Source: an uncultured Clostridia bacterium
Lineage (GTDB): Bacteria; Bacillota; Clostridia; TANB77; CAG-508
Length of the DNA: 64,000 nucleotides
Reading direction: 5' to 3'
Assembly (NCBI GenBank): GCA_934120645.1
Contig: CAKOUO010000003.1
Location: forward strand, 1 to 64,000
Under the pieces are notes generated by a model. That model was not told the origin of the DNA and ran no database searches. It saw only the letters and a list, made by a program, of their open reading frames with translations. A program made the translations under genes and the position numbers. Shown here in pieces: positions 7,484 to 15,490 of the stretch (positions are counted from its first letter, which is position 1; the number at the start of each line of letters is the position of its first letter).

Positions 7484-8188
7484 TTACTTAATATATTTAT
7501 GTGCTATTTCCCTACTATATTTAGGTATAGCTATTTTGTTACTTTTTTCAATATTAACATTGAATCCCATCTTTTTTAATTCATCAACATATCCACCATT
7601 TCCTAGTAATACACTTTCTAAGTATGTTTGATTTCCTATTGCTTTTATTACATATGGTGCTAATATTCTTTGTTGATTTATATAAATTATAGAATTATTA
7701 ACATATACAATTTCTGATGTATTTATTATTCTTTGTTCATTTATAGAAATTGCTTCTGCACCTGCTGATTTTAAGTAATCTACTATTGATAATAAATCAT
7801 CTGCATTAATCTCATTTTCTTCTAATTCTTCATCACTTGAATCTTTTTGTATAGTAATTGATATTCCTGGTCCTTCTACATCTGTATTTCCTAAGTACAT
7901 GTTTACTTGTTTTAGTTCTTTTTCAACTAGTTCTGAAGATTCTGCTATTGATGCTTCTTTTTGTTTGTATTCTTCTAGTTTTGAATTTTTTTCTTCATAT
8001 TGTGTTTCTGCTTCTTTATATTTTTCTTTCCAGTTTGCAAGTTCTGTTCTTAGTTCTTCTTCTCTCATTGTTTCTATTGATGTTATGTCTGTTTCATTCA
8101 CTATTTTAAATTGCATAAACATAATAGTTGTTAAAGCAAAACATGCTATAGCTATAGTTATTACTACTGTTATTTTCCCTTTTTTCAT
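7484..8188 (-). CDS. DUF881 family membrane-anchored protein (copy 2)
   Basis: This 234-residue protein has an N-terminal membrane anchor (about residues 7-27) and a coiled coil (about 40-95). A conserved DUF881 domain follows, with VEGPGISITI, LKSAGAEAISINEQRI, IYINQQRILAPYVIKAIGN and a C-terminal GGYVDELKKMGFNVNIEKS. It is likely extracytoplasmic. DUF881 genes occur beside sbp and ftsQ in Firmicutes and are thought to act with the cell envelope or division apparatus, but no activity is established. It is a tandem paralogue of the next upstream gene and is separated from it by 20 bp. Confidence 0.87.
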   Translation of the reverse strand: MKKGKITVVITIAIACFALTTIMFMQFKIVNETDITSIETMREEELRTELANWKEKYKEAETQYEEKNSKLEEYKQKEASIAESSELVEKELKQVNMYLGNTDVEGPGISITIQKDSSDEELEENEINADDLLSIVDYLKSAGAEAISINEQRIINTSEIVYVNNSIIYINQQRILAPYVIKAIGNQTYLESVLLGNGGYVDELKKMGFNVNIEKSNKIAIPKYSREIAHKYIK

Positions 8189-8208
8189 TTTTGCCTCCTA
8201 AATATAAA

Positions 8209-8925
8209 CTAATTCACACTATTTATATATTTAAAGTTTAAAACTCCCATATATTTTGGAATTGTTATATCATTTGATTTTTTTAAATCAACCTTTAATT
8301 TTCTATCTTCTAGTTCGCTTAAATATCCTCCTGGTCTTGATAAATTTGCCATTGTTTCTGGTAATCCTATTGCTTTTATTACAAATGGTGAACCTATTTT
8401 TTCTCCATTAATGTTTATAACATTTCCTCCACATATAATTGATGTTGTTAATACAACTCTTTGGTCATTTATTGATATTGCTTCTGCACCTGCATTTTTT
8501 AATTCATTTACAATTTTTAAAATGTCTTTGTCATGTACCAATAAGCTATTAGTACTTAAAACATTGCTTGTATCTATATCACTGTCTGCAACTGTTATTA
8601 TAACTCCTGGTCCTGATACTTCTGTTAATCCTATTATTTTATTTCCAGTTATTATTTGATTTTTGGCGTCTTCTAATTCTGAATTATTTGATGTTGCTTT
8701 TTCTATTTCTGTTTGTAACTCTTTGTCTAGTTTCTCAATGTCTCTTATTTTATTATCATATTTTTCTTTATACTTTAATACTTCTGCTCTTAAATTATTT
8801 TCTGTATAACTTTGGCTTACTGTTGAATTTGTTTCTTTTACAGTTTTTATTTGTATACAAATTCCTGCTGTTAAAGCAAAACATGTTATTCCTAATACCA
8901 AACTTATCATTTTTTTATTAGTCAT
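8209..8925 (-). CDS. DUF881 family membrane-anchored protein (copy 1)
   Basis: This 238-residue protein is a paralogue of its downstream neighbour with the same layout: an N-terminal anchor (SLVLGITCFALTAGICIQI), a coiled coil at about 40-80, and a DUF881 domain with VSGPGVIITV, LKNAGAEAISINDQRVV, ININGEKIGSPFVIKAIG and GGYLSELEDRKLKVDLKKS. The anchor segments of the two copies share the CFALT motif, showing recent common origin or strong constraint. It lies 20 bp after ftsQ. The role is unknown beyond the division-cluster context. Confidence 0.87.
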   Translation of the reverse strand: MTNKKMISLVLGITCFALTAGICIQIKTVKETNSTVSQSYTENNLRAEVLKYKEKYDNKIRDIEKLDKELQTEIEKATSNNSELEDAKNQIITGNKIIGLTEVSGPGVIITVADSDIDTSNVLSTNSLLVHDKDILKIVNELKNAGAEAISINDQRVVLTTSIICGGNVININGEKIGSPFVIKAIGLPETMANLSRPGGYLSELEDRKLKVDLKKSNDITIPKYMGVLNFKYINSVN

Positions 8926-8945
8926 TTATATCATTCCTTACTTAA

Positions 8946-9944
8946 TTATACTTTCTCTCTAAAACGGGCTTTTAGTTTACTATTGAAATCTCCATCTACA
9001 TATATGTTTCCTTCTATTCCTTTGTTTTCTTCTATTATTGCTTGAACATATAACATTTTTGTGCTTAAGTTAGAATCATCTCCTAAATAAATTGTCTTCT
9101 TTTCTTCTTCCATATATATTGTATAATCATTTTTATTTGAAATATCTATATTTGTTATTTTGGTATCTAGATTATAGTCTTTGCAGCTATTTATTATTTG
9201 TATAACTACTTCTAATTTTTTTAAATCTTCTTCATCTAATCTATTACCTGCTACAATTTGTTCTGTTTGTGTAGATATTCCTTGTATAGTTGGTAATTCT
9301 AATTTTTGTTCAGAAACTTCTAATATATATCCTTGTTTATTTATGTATGCATATCCGTTTAAGAATTCTACATTGTAATCTTTGCTTCTTTCTTCTATTT
9401 CTATTGCTATTTTATTTGGAAGTTTTCTTTTTATATTGACATTTTCAATATAAGCATTTGTTTTTATTTTTTCTTTAACTTTCTTTTTGTTAAATTTAAA
9501 TATGTTTTGTCCTAAATTTATTTCTGATAAACTTATTACTGTATCACTTGTGAGTTGATTATTATTTGTTACTTCTATATTTTCTATATTAAATATTGGT
9601 GAAACTAATGCAAAAACAGTTCCCCCTATTATAATTAATAATAAAGTGGTGAATTTTATTATTTTTTTTATTCTTTTTTGTTTTTTCAAAACTTGTCTTT
9701 GCTTTTTTGATAATTTTCTTTGTTGTTCTGTTCTTACCTTTTGATTATTTTTGTTTGTCATATTTATTACTGTTTCTGTATCATAATCAAACTGACTTTT
9801 TTCTTTGTTTATTTCTTTTTGTTGTTTAATTCTTTTTTCTCTTTCTTTTGCTTTTCTTTTTTCAGCTTTGTCTTTTGCTTTGCTAGTCACATTACCAGAA
9901 TAATAAAACAAATTATCTATTTTTTCGTTTTTATTTTTTGCCAA
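8946..9944 (-). CDS. ftsQ: Cell division protein FtsQ/DivIB
   Basis: This 332-residue bitopic divisome protein has a long, very basic cytoplasmic tail (about residues 15-90). One membrane segment follows (FTTLLLIIIGGTVFALV), then a POTRA domain starting FNIENIEVTNNNQLTSDTVI, and a FtsQ/DivIB beta domain with NGYAYINKQGYILEVSE. The start is taken as TTG at 9944, with GGAGG 8 nt upstream. The ATG at 9959 overlaps that ribosome site. The gene lies between murA and the DUF881 pair on the same strand, typical for ftsQ in Firmicutes. Confidence 0.9.
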   Translation of the reverse strand: MAKNKNEKIDNLFYYSGNVTSKAKDKAEKRKAKEREKRIKQQKEINKEKSQFDYDTETVINMTNKNNQKVRTEQQRKLSKKQRQVLKKQKRIKKIIKFTTLLLIIIGGTVFALVSPIFNIENIEVTNNNQLTSDTVISLSEINLGQNIFKFNKKKVKEKIKTNAYIENVNIKRKLPNKIAIEIEERSKDYNVEFLNGYAYINKQGYILEVSEQKLELPTIQGISTQTEQIVAGNRLDEEDLKKLEVVIQIINSCKDYNLDTKITNIDISNKNDYTIYMEEEKKTIYLGDDSNLSTKMLYVQAIIEENKGIEGNIYVDGDFNSKLKARFREKV

Positions 9945-10025
9945 TATTTTCGCCTCCATTTTTTCACAATATGTATTCTATCAAAAAAAGTTTAATTTTT
10001 CCATAGTTTTTATAAATTTTATCAT

Positions 10026-10060
10026 AAAAATAGGATTTGAAATGTTTTTTCAAATCCTAT
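10026..10060 (-). terminator. Terminator after murA
   Basis: An 11-bp stem (10030-10040 with 10050-10060, centred on AGGATTTG) has a 9-nt loop. On the minus strand it is followed by TTTTTATGAT. It lies between murA and ftsQ, so read-through or a separate ftsQ promoter is needed. Confidence 0.75.
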
Positions 10061-10065
10061 CTTTA

Positions 10066-11322
10066 TTATTCATTTTCATTTATATAAATCTTTGCTCCAA
10101 TTTTTCTTAATTTATCGTCTAATTTTTCATATCCTCTTAATATATATTCTATATGGTCAACTTTGGTTTTTCCCTTTGCAACTAGTCCGGCTAAAACCAT
10201 AGCAGCTCCACCTCTTAAGTCTGTTGCTTTTACTTCTGCTCCATATAGTTTTCTTACTCCTCTTATAATTGCACTTTTCCCTTCAACTGTTATTTTTGCT
10301 CCCATTTTGTTTAATTCTTGCGTATATTTATATCTATTTTCAAATATGTTTTCTATTATAACTGATGTTCCTTTTGCAGTTGTTAACATAGCTGCAAATA
10401 TTGATTGCATATCTGTTGGGAATCCTGGATACGGCATTGTTTTTATATCTAGTGCTTTTAGTCTTTTTGTTCCATTTATACTTATTCTATTTTTTTCTAT
10501 ATCTATTTTACATTCCGCTTCTCTTAGTTTGTCAATAACTGGACTTATATGTAGAGGATTTACATTTTCTAAGATTAATTTTCCATTAGTAACTGCCGCA
10601 AGGCATAAGAATGTTCCTGTTTCTATTCTGTCTGGCATAATATTATAACTTACATCTTTTAAATGTTTTACACCTTCTACTTGAATTTCGTTTGTTCCTG
10701 CTCCTTTTACTTTTGCTCCCATTTTATTTAAAAAATTTTGTAAATCTATTATTTCTGGTTCCATTGCTGCATTTCTTATTGTTGTTATTCCTTCTGCTAA
10801 TACACTTGCTAAAATTGCATTTTCTGTTGCTCCTACACTTGGAAAATCTAAATCTATTTTTTCTCCTTTTATTTTTTCTGCACTACATATAATATTTCCA
10901 TAGTTTTGGGTAACTTTAATTCCTAATTTTTCAAAACTTCTTAAATGTAAATCTATAGGTCTTGCTCCTATATCACATCCTCCTGGATAAGAAAATGTTG
11001 CTTTACTATATTTGCTAAGTAGTGCTCCTGCTAATATAACTGATGAACGCATTTTATGCATTAATTCTGCTGGAATTTCAAATTTTTCTATTTTTGAAGT
11101 ATCTATTATTGTTTTGTTATTTTTCTTTTCTATTTTTCCGCCTAATAATTTTAAAATTTTAAACATCATTTGCGTATCTTGTATGTTGGGAACATTATAT
11201 AATGTGGTTTTCCCTGCATTTAATATAGTAGCAGCTATAATAGGTAAGGCTGAATTTTTGGAACCTGATATTTTTACGGTTCCCTCTAATTTGTTTCCTC
11301 CTTCTATTATGTAACTAGACAT
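10066..11322 (-). CDS. murA: UDP-N-acetylglucosamine 1-carboxyvinyltransferase
   Basis: MurA transfers enolpyruvate from PEP to UDP-GlcNAc, the first committed step of peptidoglycan synthesis in the cytoplasm. The 418-residue protein shows the family start IIEGGNKLEGTVKISGSKNSALP, the active-site loop PGGCDIGARPIDLH (the Cys is the fosfomycin target in this family), and the late motifs YPGFPTDMQSIFAAM and TDLRGGAAMVLAGL. The start at 11322 follows AAAGGAGG; ten upstream in-frame codons contain that site. A Firmicutes-type second MurA could exist elsewhere, so MurAA or MurAB cannot be assigned. Confidence 0.97.
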   Translation of the reverse strand: MSSYIIEGGNKLEGTVKISGSKNSALPIIAATILNAGKTTLYNVPNIQDTQMMFKILKLLGGKIEKKNNKTIIDTSKIEKFEIPAELMHKMRSSVILAGALLSKYSKATFSYPGGCDIGARPIDLHLRSFEKLGIKVTQNYGNIICSAEKIKGEKIDLDFPSVGATENAILASVLAEGITTIRNAAMEPEIIDLQNFLNKMGAKVKGAGTNEIQVEGVKHLKDVSYNIMPDRIETGTFLCLAAVTNGKLILENVNPLHISPVIDKLREAECKIDIEKNRISINGTKRLKALDIKTMPYPGFPTDMQSIFAAMLTTAKGTSVIIENIFENRYKYTQELNKMGAKITVEGKSAIIRGVRKLYGAEVKATDLRGGAAMVLAGLVAKGKTKVDHIEYILRGYEKLDDKLRKIGAKIYINENE

Positions 11323-11495
11323 TATTTTTCCTCCTTTCGCTTTGCTCATCATAAAATAAAAATTTTAAATTTTATTTTACAAATTCCATTTTGCTATATT
11401 TTATGTTTTGTTTACGTAAAAAGTGAATTCTTAAAGTTAATCTATTTTTCTTGTTAATTATTTTCGTTCAAATTCATATTTTTTTATATAAAATA

Positions 11496-11530
11496 AAACC
11501 TTAGCCGAGTATAAAACTCTACTAAGGTTT
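11496..11530 (-). terminator. Terminator after the VanW gene
   Basis: Outer arms AAACCTTAG (11496-11504) and CTAAGGTTT (11522-11530) pair around an inner GAGT/ACTC stem. The T-rich tract is clearer on the plus strand, but the only adjacent gene end is that of the minus-strand VanW gene. It is probably bidirectional. Confidence 0.7.
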
Positions 11531-11544
11531 CAATTTTTTTAGTA

Positions 11545-12306
11545 TTACTCTTCTGTTTTGTATGCAAGTATAACAACTCTGCTTCCTTCTGTGAAGGCTT
11601 CAAACTCTATTGTATAATCTTTAGAATTTGTAAACCTGAAGTTTTTTGCTGGATATGCTACTGTTGCATCCATTCCTTTTTTTACATATGTAGACTCCAA
11701 ACTATGATGATGTAATTCATCTGGCTTAATGTCTAAGTTGTAAATACAATTATATAATGCCGTACTAACCTGACATACTCCTCCACCATATCCCATGGTA
11801 GTTTGTTTGTTTACAATTATTGGAGCTTGTTTAAATCCATTCTCTTCATTGGCTTTCCCTACTCCGTTTTCTCCATACCAATTAAATTCCTCTCCTGGTT
11901 TTAAAGTTAGTCCAGTTAATTTTTCGCAAGCTAAAGCCATGTTATAGTTTCTATTTTCCGAACTACCTTTTTTGGTAATTACTGCTGCAGAAATTAATTC
12001 TTTGTTTTCTTCTGATGGAATGGCTATATACTCTTTATATGCATATGCCTCTTCTGTTTTTCCATCAACTGATATTTTGATTTTATAAAAATCATTTACA
12101 TCCTCCTCAATTTCTACAATAGTTCCCGGTTCTAGTTTTGCTATACTTTTACTTTTTAAATCCGGACTCTCTCGTGCATTTAAGGTTGAAGTAACCTTTA
12201 CATATCCTTTTGATATGTTTTCTGCCGCATTAACTTTAGTTACATTTGGTATACAGAATAATACTAATACCGATAATATAAATCCTATTATCTTCCGGCT
12301 TTTCAT
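11545..12306 (-). CDS. Secreted VanW-family protein with an SH3 domain
   Basis: This 253-residue protein starts with a signal peptide (about residues 1-27, hydrophobic GFILSVLVLFCIPNV, likely cut after VNA). A bacterial SH3 domain follows (about 32-95, with VTSTLNARESPDLKSK), then a VanW domain (about 110-230). The VanW core motifs are LTGLTLKPGEEFNWYGENG and GGGVCQVSTALYNC. VanW is of unknown function, first seen in a vancomycin-resistance cluster, but most family members are not resistance genes. SH3 plus VanW suggests a wall-bound protein. It lies 64 bp downstream of cmk on the same strand. Confidence 0.88.
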   Translation of the reverse strand: MKSRKIIGFILSVLVLFCIPNVTKVNAAENISKGYVKVTSTLNARESPDLKSKSIAKLEPGTIVEIEEDVNDFYKIKISVDGKTEEAYAYKEYIAIPSEENKELISAAVITKKGSSENRNYNMALACEKLTGLTLKPGEEFNWYGENGVGKANEENGFKQAPIIVNKQTTMGYGGGVCQVSTALYNCIYNLDIKPDELHHHSLESTYVKKGMDATVAYPAKNFRFTNSKDYTIEFEAFTEGSRVVILAYKTEE

Positions 12307-12370
12307 TTTTTTGCCCTCCTACTATTTTTTAGTTTTTATATTATACAATATTTTATTAAATTTTACAATA

Positions 12371-13030
12371 TTATATTCTTTTTTGTATCTCATTTTTTAT
12401 TTTTCTAACAACTTCTTCTATTGTTAAATTTGTTGAATCAACAATTATTGCATCTTCTGCTTTTTTTAAAGCTCCTACTTTTTTATGCATATCATTATAA
12501 TCTCTCATTTTTACATTTTGTAATACTTCTTCATAAGTAGTTTTTATTCCATTTTGTAAATTTTCTTCATATCTTCTTTTTGCTCTTACTTCTTCACTTG
12601 CATCTAAATATATTTTTAAATCTGCATTTGGAAATACAACTGTTCCAATATCTCTTCCTTCTACAATTACATTTTTCCCTTTTGCTAAATTTCTTTGTAC
12701 TTCAACCATTTTTTCTCTTACAGGGATTATTGATGAAACTTGTGATACAATTTCTGTTACTTCTTTTGTTCTAATATCTTTGCTAACGTCTTCTCCATTT
12801 AATAAAATAATGTCTTTATCTCCTGTATTATTGATTTGGATATCTATGTCATTTGCTATTTTTATTATTTTTTCTTCGTCTTTTAAGCTTACATTTTCTC
12901 TTAAAACTTGTAACGCAACACATCTATATGTTGCTCCTGTGTCTAAATTTAAGAATCCTAATTCCTTTTCTATTAGTTTTGTTACTGTTCCTTTTCCACT
13001 GCCGGCTGGTCCATCAACTGCTACTATCAT
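12371..13030 (-). CDS. cmk: Cytidylate kinase
   Basis: This 219-residue P-loop kinase phosphorylates CMP and dCMP. It begins with the Walker A motif VDGPAGSGKGTVTKLI. Family motifs follow: GFLNLDTGATYRCVAL, VIVEGRDIGTVVFPNADLKI and RAKRRYEENLQ (lid arginines), then a DYNDMHKKVGALKKAEDAI segment that positions the base. The start ATG at 13030 has GGAGG 8 nt upstream. It is transcribed with the VanW/SH3 gene. Confidence 0.97.
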   Translation of the reverse strand: MIVAVDGPAGSGKGTVTKLIEKELGFLNLDTGATYRCVALQVLRENVSLKDEEKIIKIANDIDIQINNTGDKDIILLNGEDVSKDIRTKEVTEIVSQVSSIIPVREKMVEVQRNLAKGKNVIVEGRDIGTVVFPNADLKIYLDASEEVRAKRRYEENLQNGIKTTYEEVLQNVKMRDYNDMHKKVGALKKAEDAIIVDSTNLTIEEVVRKIKNEIQKRI

Positions 13031-13138
13031 ATTTTTTCCTCCTAATGTTTTCTTACATTATATCAAACCTTCTTATTTTGTCAATTTATTTATAACATTA
13101 AATTTACTATTTGAATATCATATTAAGAGGTGATATAT

Positions 13139-13585
13139 ATGGCATATTCTGAAAGAGAACTATTAGCAAGAATGTTACAGTGTGAAGCAGGAGGAGAAGG
13201 TGATAATGGAATGAAAGCAGTTGCATCTGTCATAATGAATAGAGTAAATGTTCCTGTTGGTGAGTACTCTAGAGTATCTCAAAATGGTAATATTAGAAAT
13301 ATTTTATTTCAAGAAGGACAGTTTGATTGTGCAAGAGAAACTATTAGAAATCAATATAATCCTCAAAATATTTATAACATGAATCCGACTGAGGAACATT
13401 ATTATATTGCTGATTGGGCACTTTCAGGAAATAGGCTTCAAGAAGCAGGAGAATGTCTTTGGTATTTAAATCCATTTAAACCAAACTGTGATACAACTTT
13501 TCCCCGTAATGGATCAGGAACATTTCATACAAGAATTACTAACCATTGCTTTTATAGGCCTACACCTACTTATTCTAATACTTAA
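13139..13585 (+). CDS. cwlJ: Cell wall hydrolase, SleB/CwlJ type (germination-specific)
   Basis: This 148-residue Hydrolase_2 (SleB/CwlJ) domain protein starts SERELLARMLQCEAGGEG, containing the catalytic Glu of the family. Other motifs are AVASVIMNRV, ILFQEGQFDCA and a C-terminal HCFYRP. It has no signal peptide, like CwlJ, which is made in the mother cell and placed in the spore coat to degrade cortex. The downstream GerQ-like gene strongly supports CwlJ over SleB, because cwlJ and gerQ are partners in Bacillus. Start 13139 is the ATG with GAGGTG upstream; the GTG at 13130 overlaps that site. Confidence 0.85.
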   Translation: MAYSERELLARMLQCEAGGEGDNGMKAVASVIMNRVNVPVGEYSRVSQNGNIRNILFQEGQFDCARETIRNQYNPQNIYNMNPTEEHYYIADWALSGNRLQEAGECLWYLNPFKPNCDTTFPRNGSGTFHTRITNHCFYRPTPTYSNT

Positions 13586-13598
13586 TTAGGAGGTTTTT

Positions 13599-13916
13599 AT
13601 GAACAATAATTTAAATAAAACAAGTGAAAAACGTAATGTAGTTACTAATACCCAATCTCCAGAAGTTTTAACAAATAACATTTATACTCCTGCTTTTTTA
13701 AGAGAACAGCTTGGAAAATTAGTAAGGGTTGAATTTTTAATAGGTACTAATAATTTAACTGATAGAACTGGCATTTTAGAAGATGTTGGTGTCAGTTATA
13801 TTTTATTAAGATCTATTGAAAGTGGAAATTTGCTTTATTGTGATATTTATTCTATAAAATTTGTATCTATCGCTGAATATCCTTATAGACCAGGTATGTA
13901 TAATTATCAAATGTAA
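13599..13916 (+). CDS. gerQ: GerQ-like spore coat protein
   Basis: The 105-residue protein has a polar N-terminus. The domain that follows, FLREQLGKLVRVEFLIG...DRTGILEDVGVSYILLRSIESG...CDIYSIKFV, resembles the C-terminal half of Bacillus GerQ (GKLAT..., GIIEEAGRDHIIISDP..., LLLMIYLDYVTF). GerQ is a coat protein needed for CwlJ localisation and is cross-linked by transglutaminase. The gene follows the CwlJ-type gene by 13 bp, with AGGAGG before the ATG, so the two form an operon. The assignment is by pattern and context. Confidence 0.7.
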   Translation: MNNNLNKTSEKRNVVTNTQSPEVLTNNIYTPAFLREQLGKLVRVEFLIGTNNLTDRTGILEDVGVSYILLRSIESGNLLYCDIYSIKFVSIAEYPYRPGMYNYQM

Positions 13917-13923
13917 AAATATC

Positions 13924-13952
13924 TTGAATTTTTATGTATATTGATGTATAAT
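13924..13952 (+). promoter_or_regulatory. Sigma-A promoter of asnS
   Basis: TTGAAT (13924-13929) and TATAAT (13947-13952) have a 17-nt spacer, 28 nt upstream of the asnS ATG. No T-box precedes this synthetase gene. Confidence 0.7.
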
Positions 13953-13980
13953 TTTTCCATAATAAAATTGGAGGTATAAA

Positions 13981-15372
13981 ATGGAAAAATTAGTTATAAA
14001 AGATTTGTATAAAAATACTGACAAATATGTCAATAAAGAAGTAATTTTAGAAGGATGGGTTAGAACAGTAAGAGATTCAAAAACATTTGGTTTTATTGAA
14101 ATAAATGATGGAACATTTTTTAAAAATGTTCAAATTGTTTTTACTGACAAACTAGCAAATTTCAATGATATTTGTAAACTTACAATAAGTTCTTCAATAA
14201 AAGTTATAGGAACACTTGTAATTACAGAAAATGCAAAACAACCTTTTGAAATTCAAGCATCTGCTGTTGAAATAGAAAGTTTATCTGATAGCACATATCC
14301 ACTTCAAAAGAAAAAACATTCATTTGAATATTTAAGAACAATTGCACATCTTCGTCCAAGAGCAAATACTTTTAATGCAGTATTTAGAGTTAGAAGTAGC
14401 CTAGCATATGCAATACACCAATTCTTCCAAGAAAGAGGTTTTGTATATGTAAACACTCCTTTAATCACTGGAAGTGACGCAGAAGGTGCTGGAGAAATGT
14501 TTAATGTTAATTCTTTTGATTTAACAAACTTACCAAAAACAGATGATGGAAAAATTGATTTTTCAAAAGACTTCTTTGGAAAATCTGCTCATTTAACAGT
14601 TAGTGGTCAATTAAATGGTGAAACATTTGCAGAAGCATTTAGAAATATATACACATTTGGACCTACTTTTAGAGCTGAAAATTCAAATACAGTAAAACAT
14701 GCTGCTGAATTCTGGATGGTTGAACCTGAAATATGTTTTGCAGATTTAGCTGATGATATGGATTTAGCAGAAGATATGATTAAATATATTTTCAAATATG
14801 TTTTAGATAATTGCCCAGAAGAAATGGAATTTTTTAATAACTTTATTGATAAAGGTTTATTAGAAAGATTAAATCATGTTATAAATTCTGATTTTGTTAG
14901 AATTTCTTACACTGATGCTGTTGCAGAATTAGAAAAACATAATGATGAATTTGAATTTAAAGTTAGTTGGGGCATAGATTTACAAACAGAACATGAAAGA
15001 TATTTATGTGAAAAAATATTTAAAAAACCTGTTTTTGTTACAGATTATCCAATGGATATAAAAGCCTTCTATATGAAACAAAATCCAGACGGAAAAACTG
15101 TTGCAGCAGCAGACCTTTTAGTTCCTGGTATTGGCGAAATTATTGGTGGTAGTCAAAGAGAGGAAGATTATGATAAATTATTAAATAGAATGAAAGAATT
15201 AAATATGCCTATCGAAAATTACGAGTGGTATTTAGATTTAAGAAAATATGGTAGTTGTGTTCATTCTGGATTTGGTCTAGGCTTTGAAAGAGCTATTATG
15301 TACTTAACAGGAATGCAAAATATCCGTGATGTTATTCCATTCCCTAGAACACCAAAAAACTGTGAATTTTAA
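13981..15372 (+). CDS. asnS: Asparagine--tRNA ligase
   Basis: This 463-residue class IIb synthetase charges tRNA-Asn. An N-terminal OB fold (VILEGWVRTVRDSKTFGFIEINDGT) binds the anticodon. The catalytic core has motif 2 around FGPTFRAENSNTVKHAAEFWMVEPE and motif 3 GFGLGFERAIMYLTG, ending DVIPFPRTPKNCEF. The last block is typical of bacterial AsnRS, which carries HAAEFWM rather than the AspRS signature. Since asnS is present, the GatCAB encoded nearby probably serves mainly Gln-tRNA formation. The ATG at 13981 has TTGGAGG upstream. The gene ends two bases before a REP-like inverted pair. Confidence 0.97.
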   Translation: MEKLVIKDLYKNTDKYVNKEVILEGWVRTVRDSKTFGFIEINDGTFFKNVQIVFTDKLANFNDICKLTISSSIKVIGTLVITENAKQPFEIQASAVEIESLSDSTYPLQKKKHSFEYLRTIAHLRPRANTFNAVFRVRSSLAYAIHQFFQERGFVYVNTPLITGSDAEGAGEMFNVNSFDLTNLPKTDDGKIDFSKDFFGKSAHLTVSGQLNGETFAEAFRNIYTFGPTFRAENSNTVKHAAEFWMVEPEICFADLADDMDLAEDMIKYIFKYVLDNCPEEMEFFNNFIDKGLLERLNHVINSDFVRISYTDAVAELEKHNDEFEFKVSWGIDLQTEHERYLCEKIFKKPVFVTDYPMDIKAFYMKQNPDGKTVAAADLLVPGIGEIIGGSQREEDYDKLLNRMKELNMPIENYEWYLDLRKYGSCVHSGFGLGFERAIMYLTGMQNIRDVIPFPRTPKNCEF

Positions 15373-15373
15373 C

Positions 15374-15490
15374 AAAAGTTGTCAATAGGGACGCCCCTTT
15401 TTGACAACTTTTAATTTTTATAAAGTTATATAAAAATACTAAGAGAAAATAAAAAGTTGTCAAAAAGGGGCGTCCCTATTGACAACTTTT
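15374..15490. repeat. REP-like inverted pair A, between asnS and proS
   Basis: Arms at 15374-15412 and 15452-15490 are perfect 39-bp inverted copies of a unit with core TTGTCAATAGGGACGCCCC followed by TTTTTGACAA, separated by 39 bp. Each arm is itself partly palindromic (TTGTCA...TGACAA). The pair lies between the convergent genes asnS and proS and can act as a bidirectional terminator. The second arm encodes the last residues and the TAG stop of proS. Confidence 0.9.

Noticed and set aside
11545..12306. Vancomycin-resistance function for the VanW gene
   Set aside because: VanW domains are common in wall-associated proteins, and no vanA-type ligase or vanH/X gene is present.
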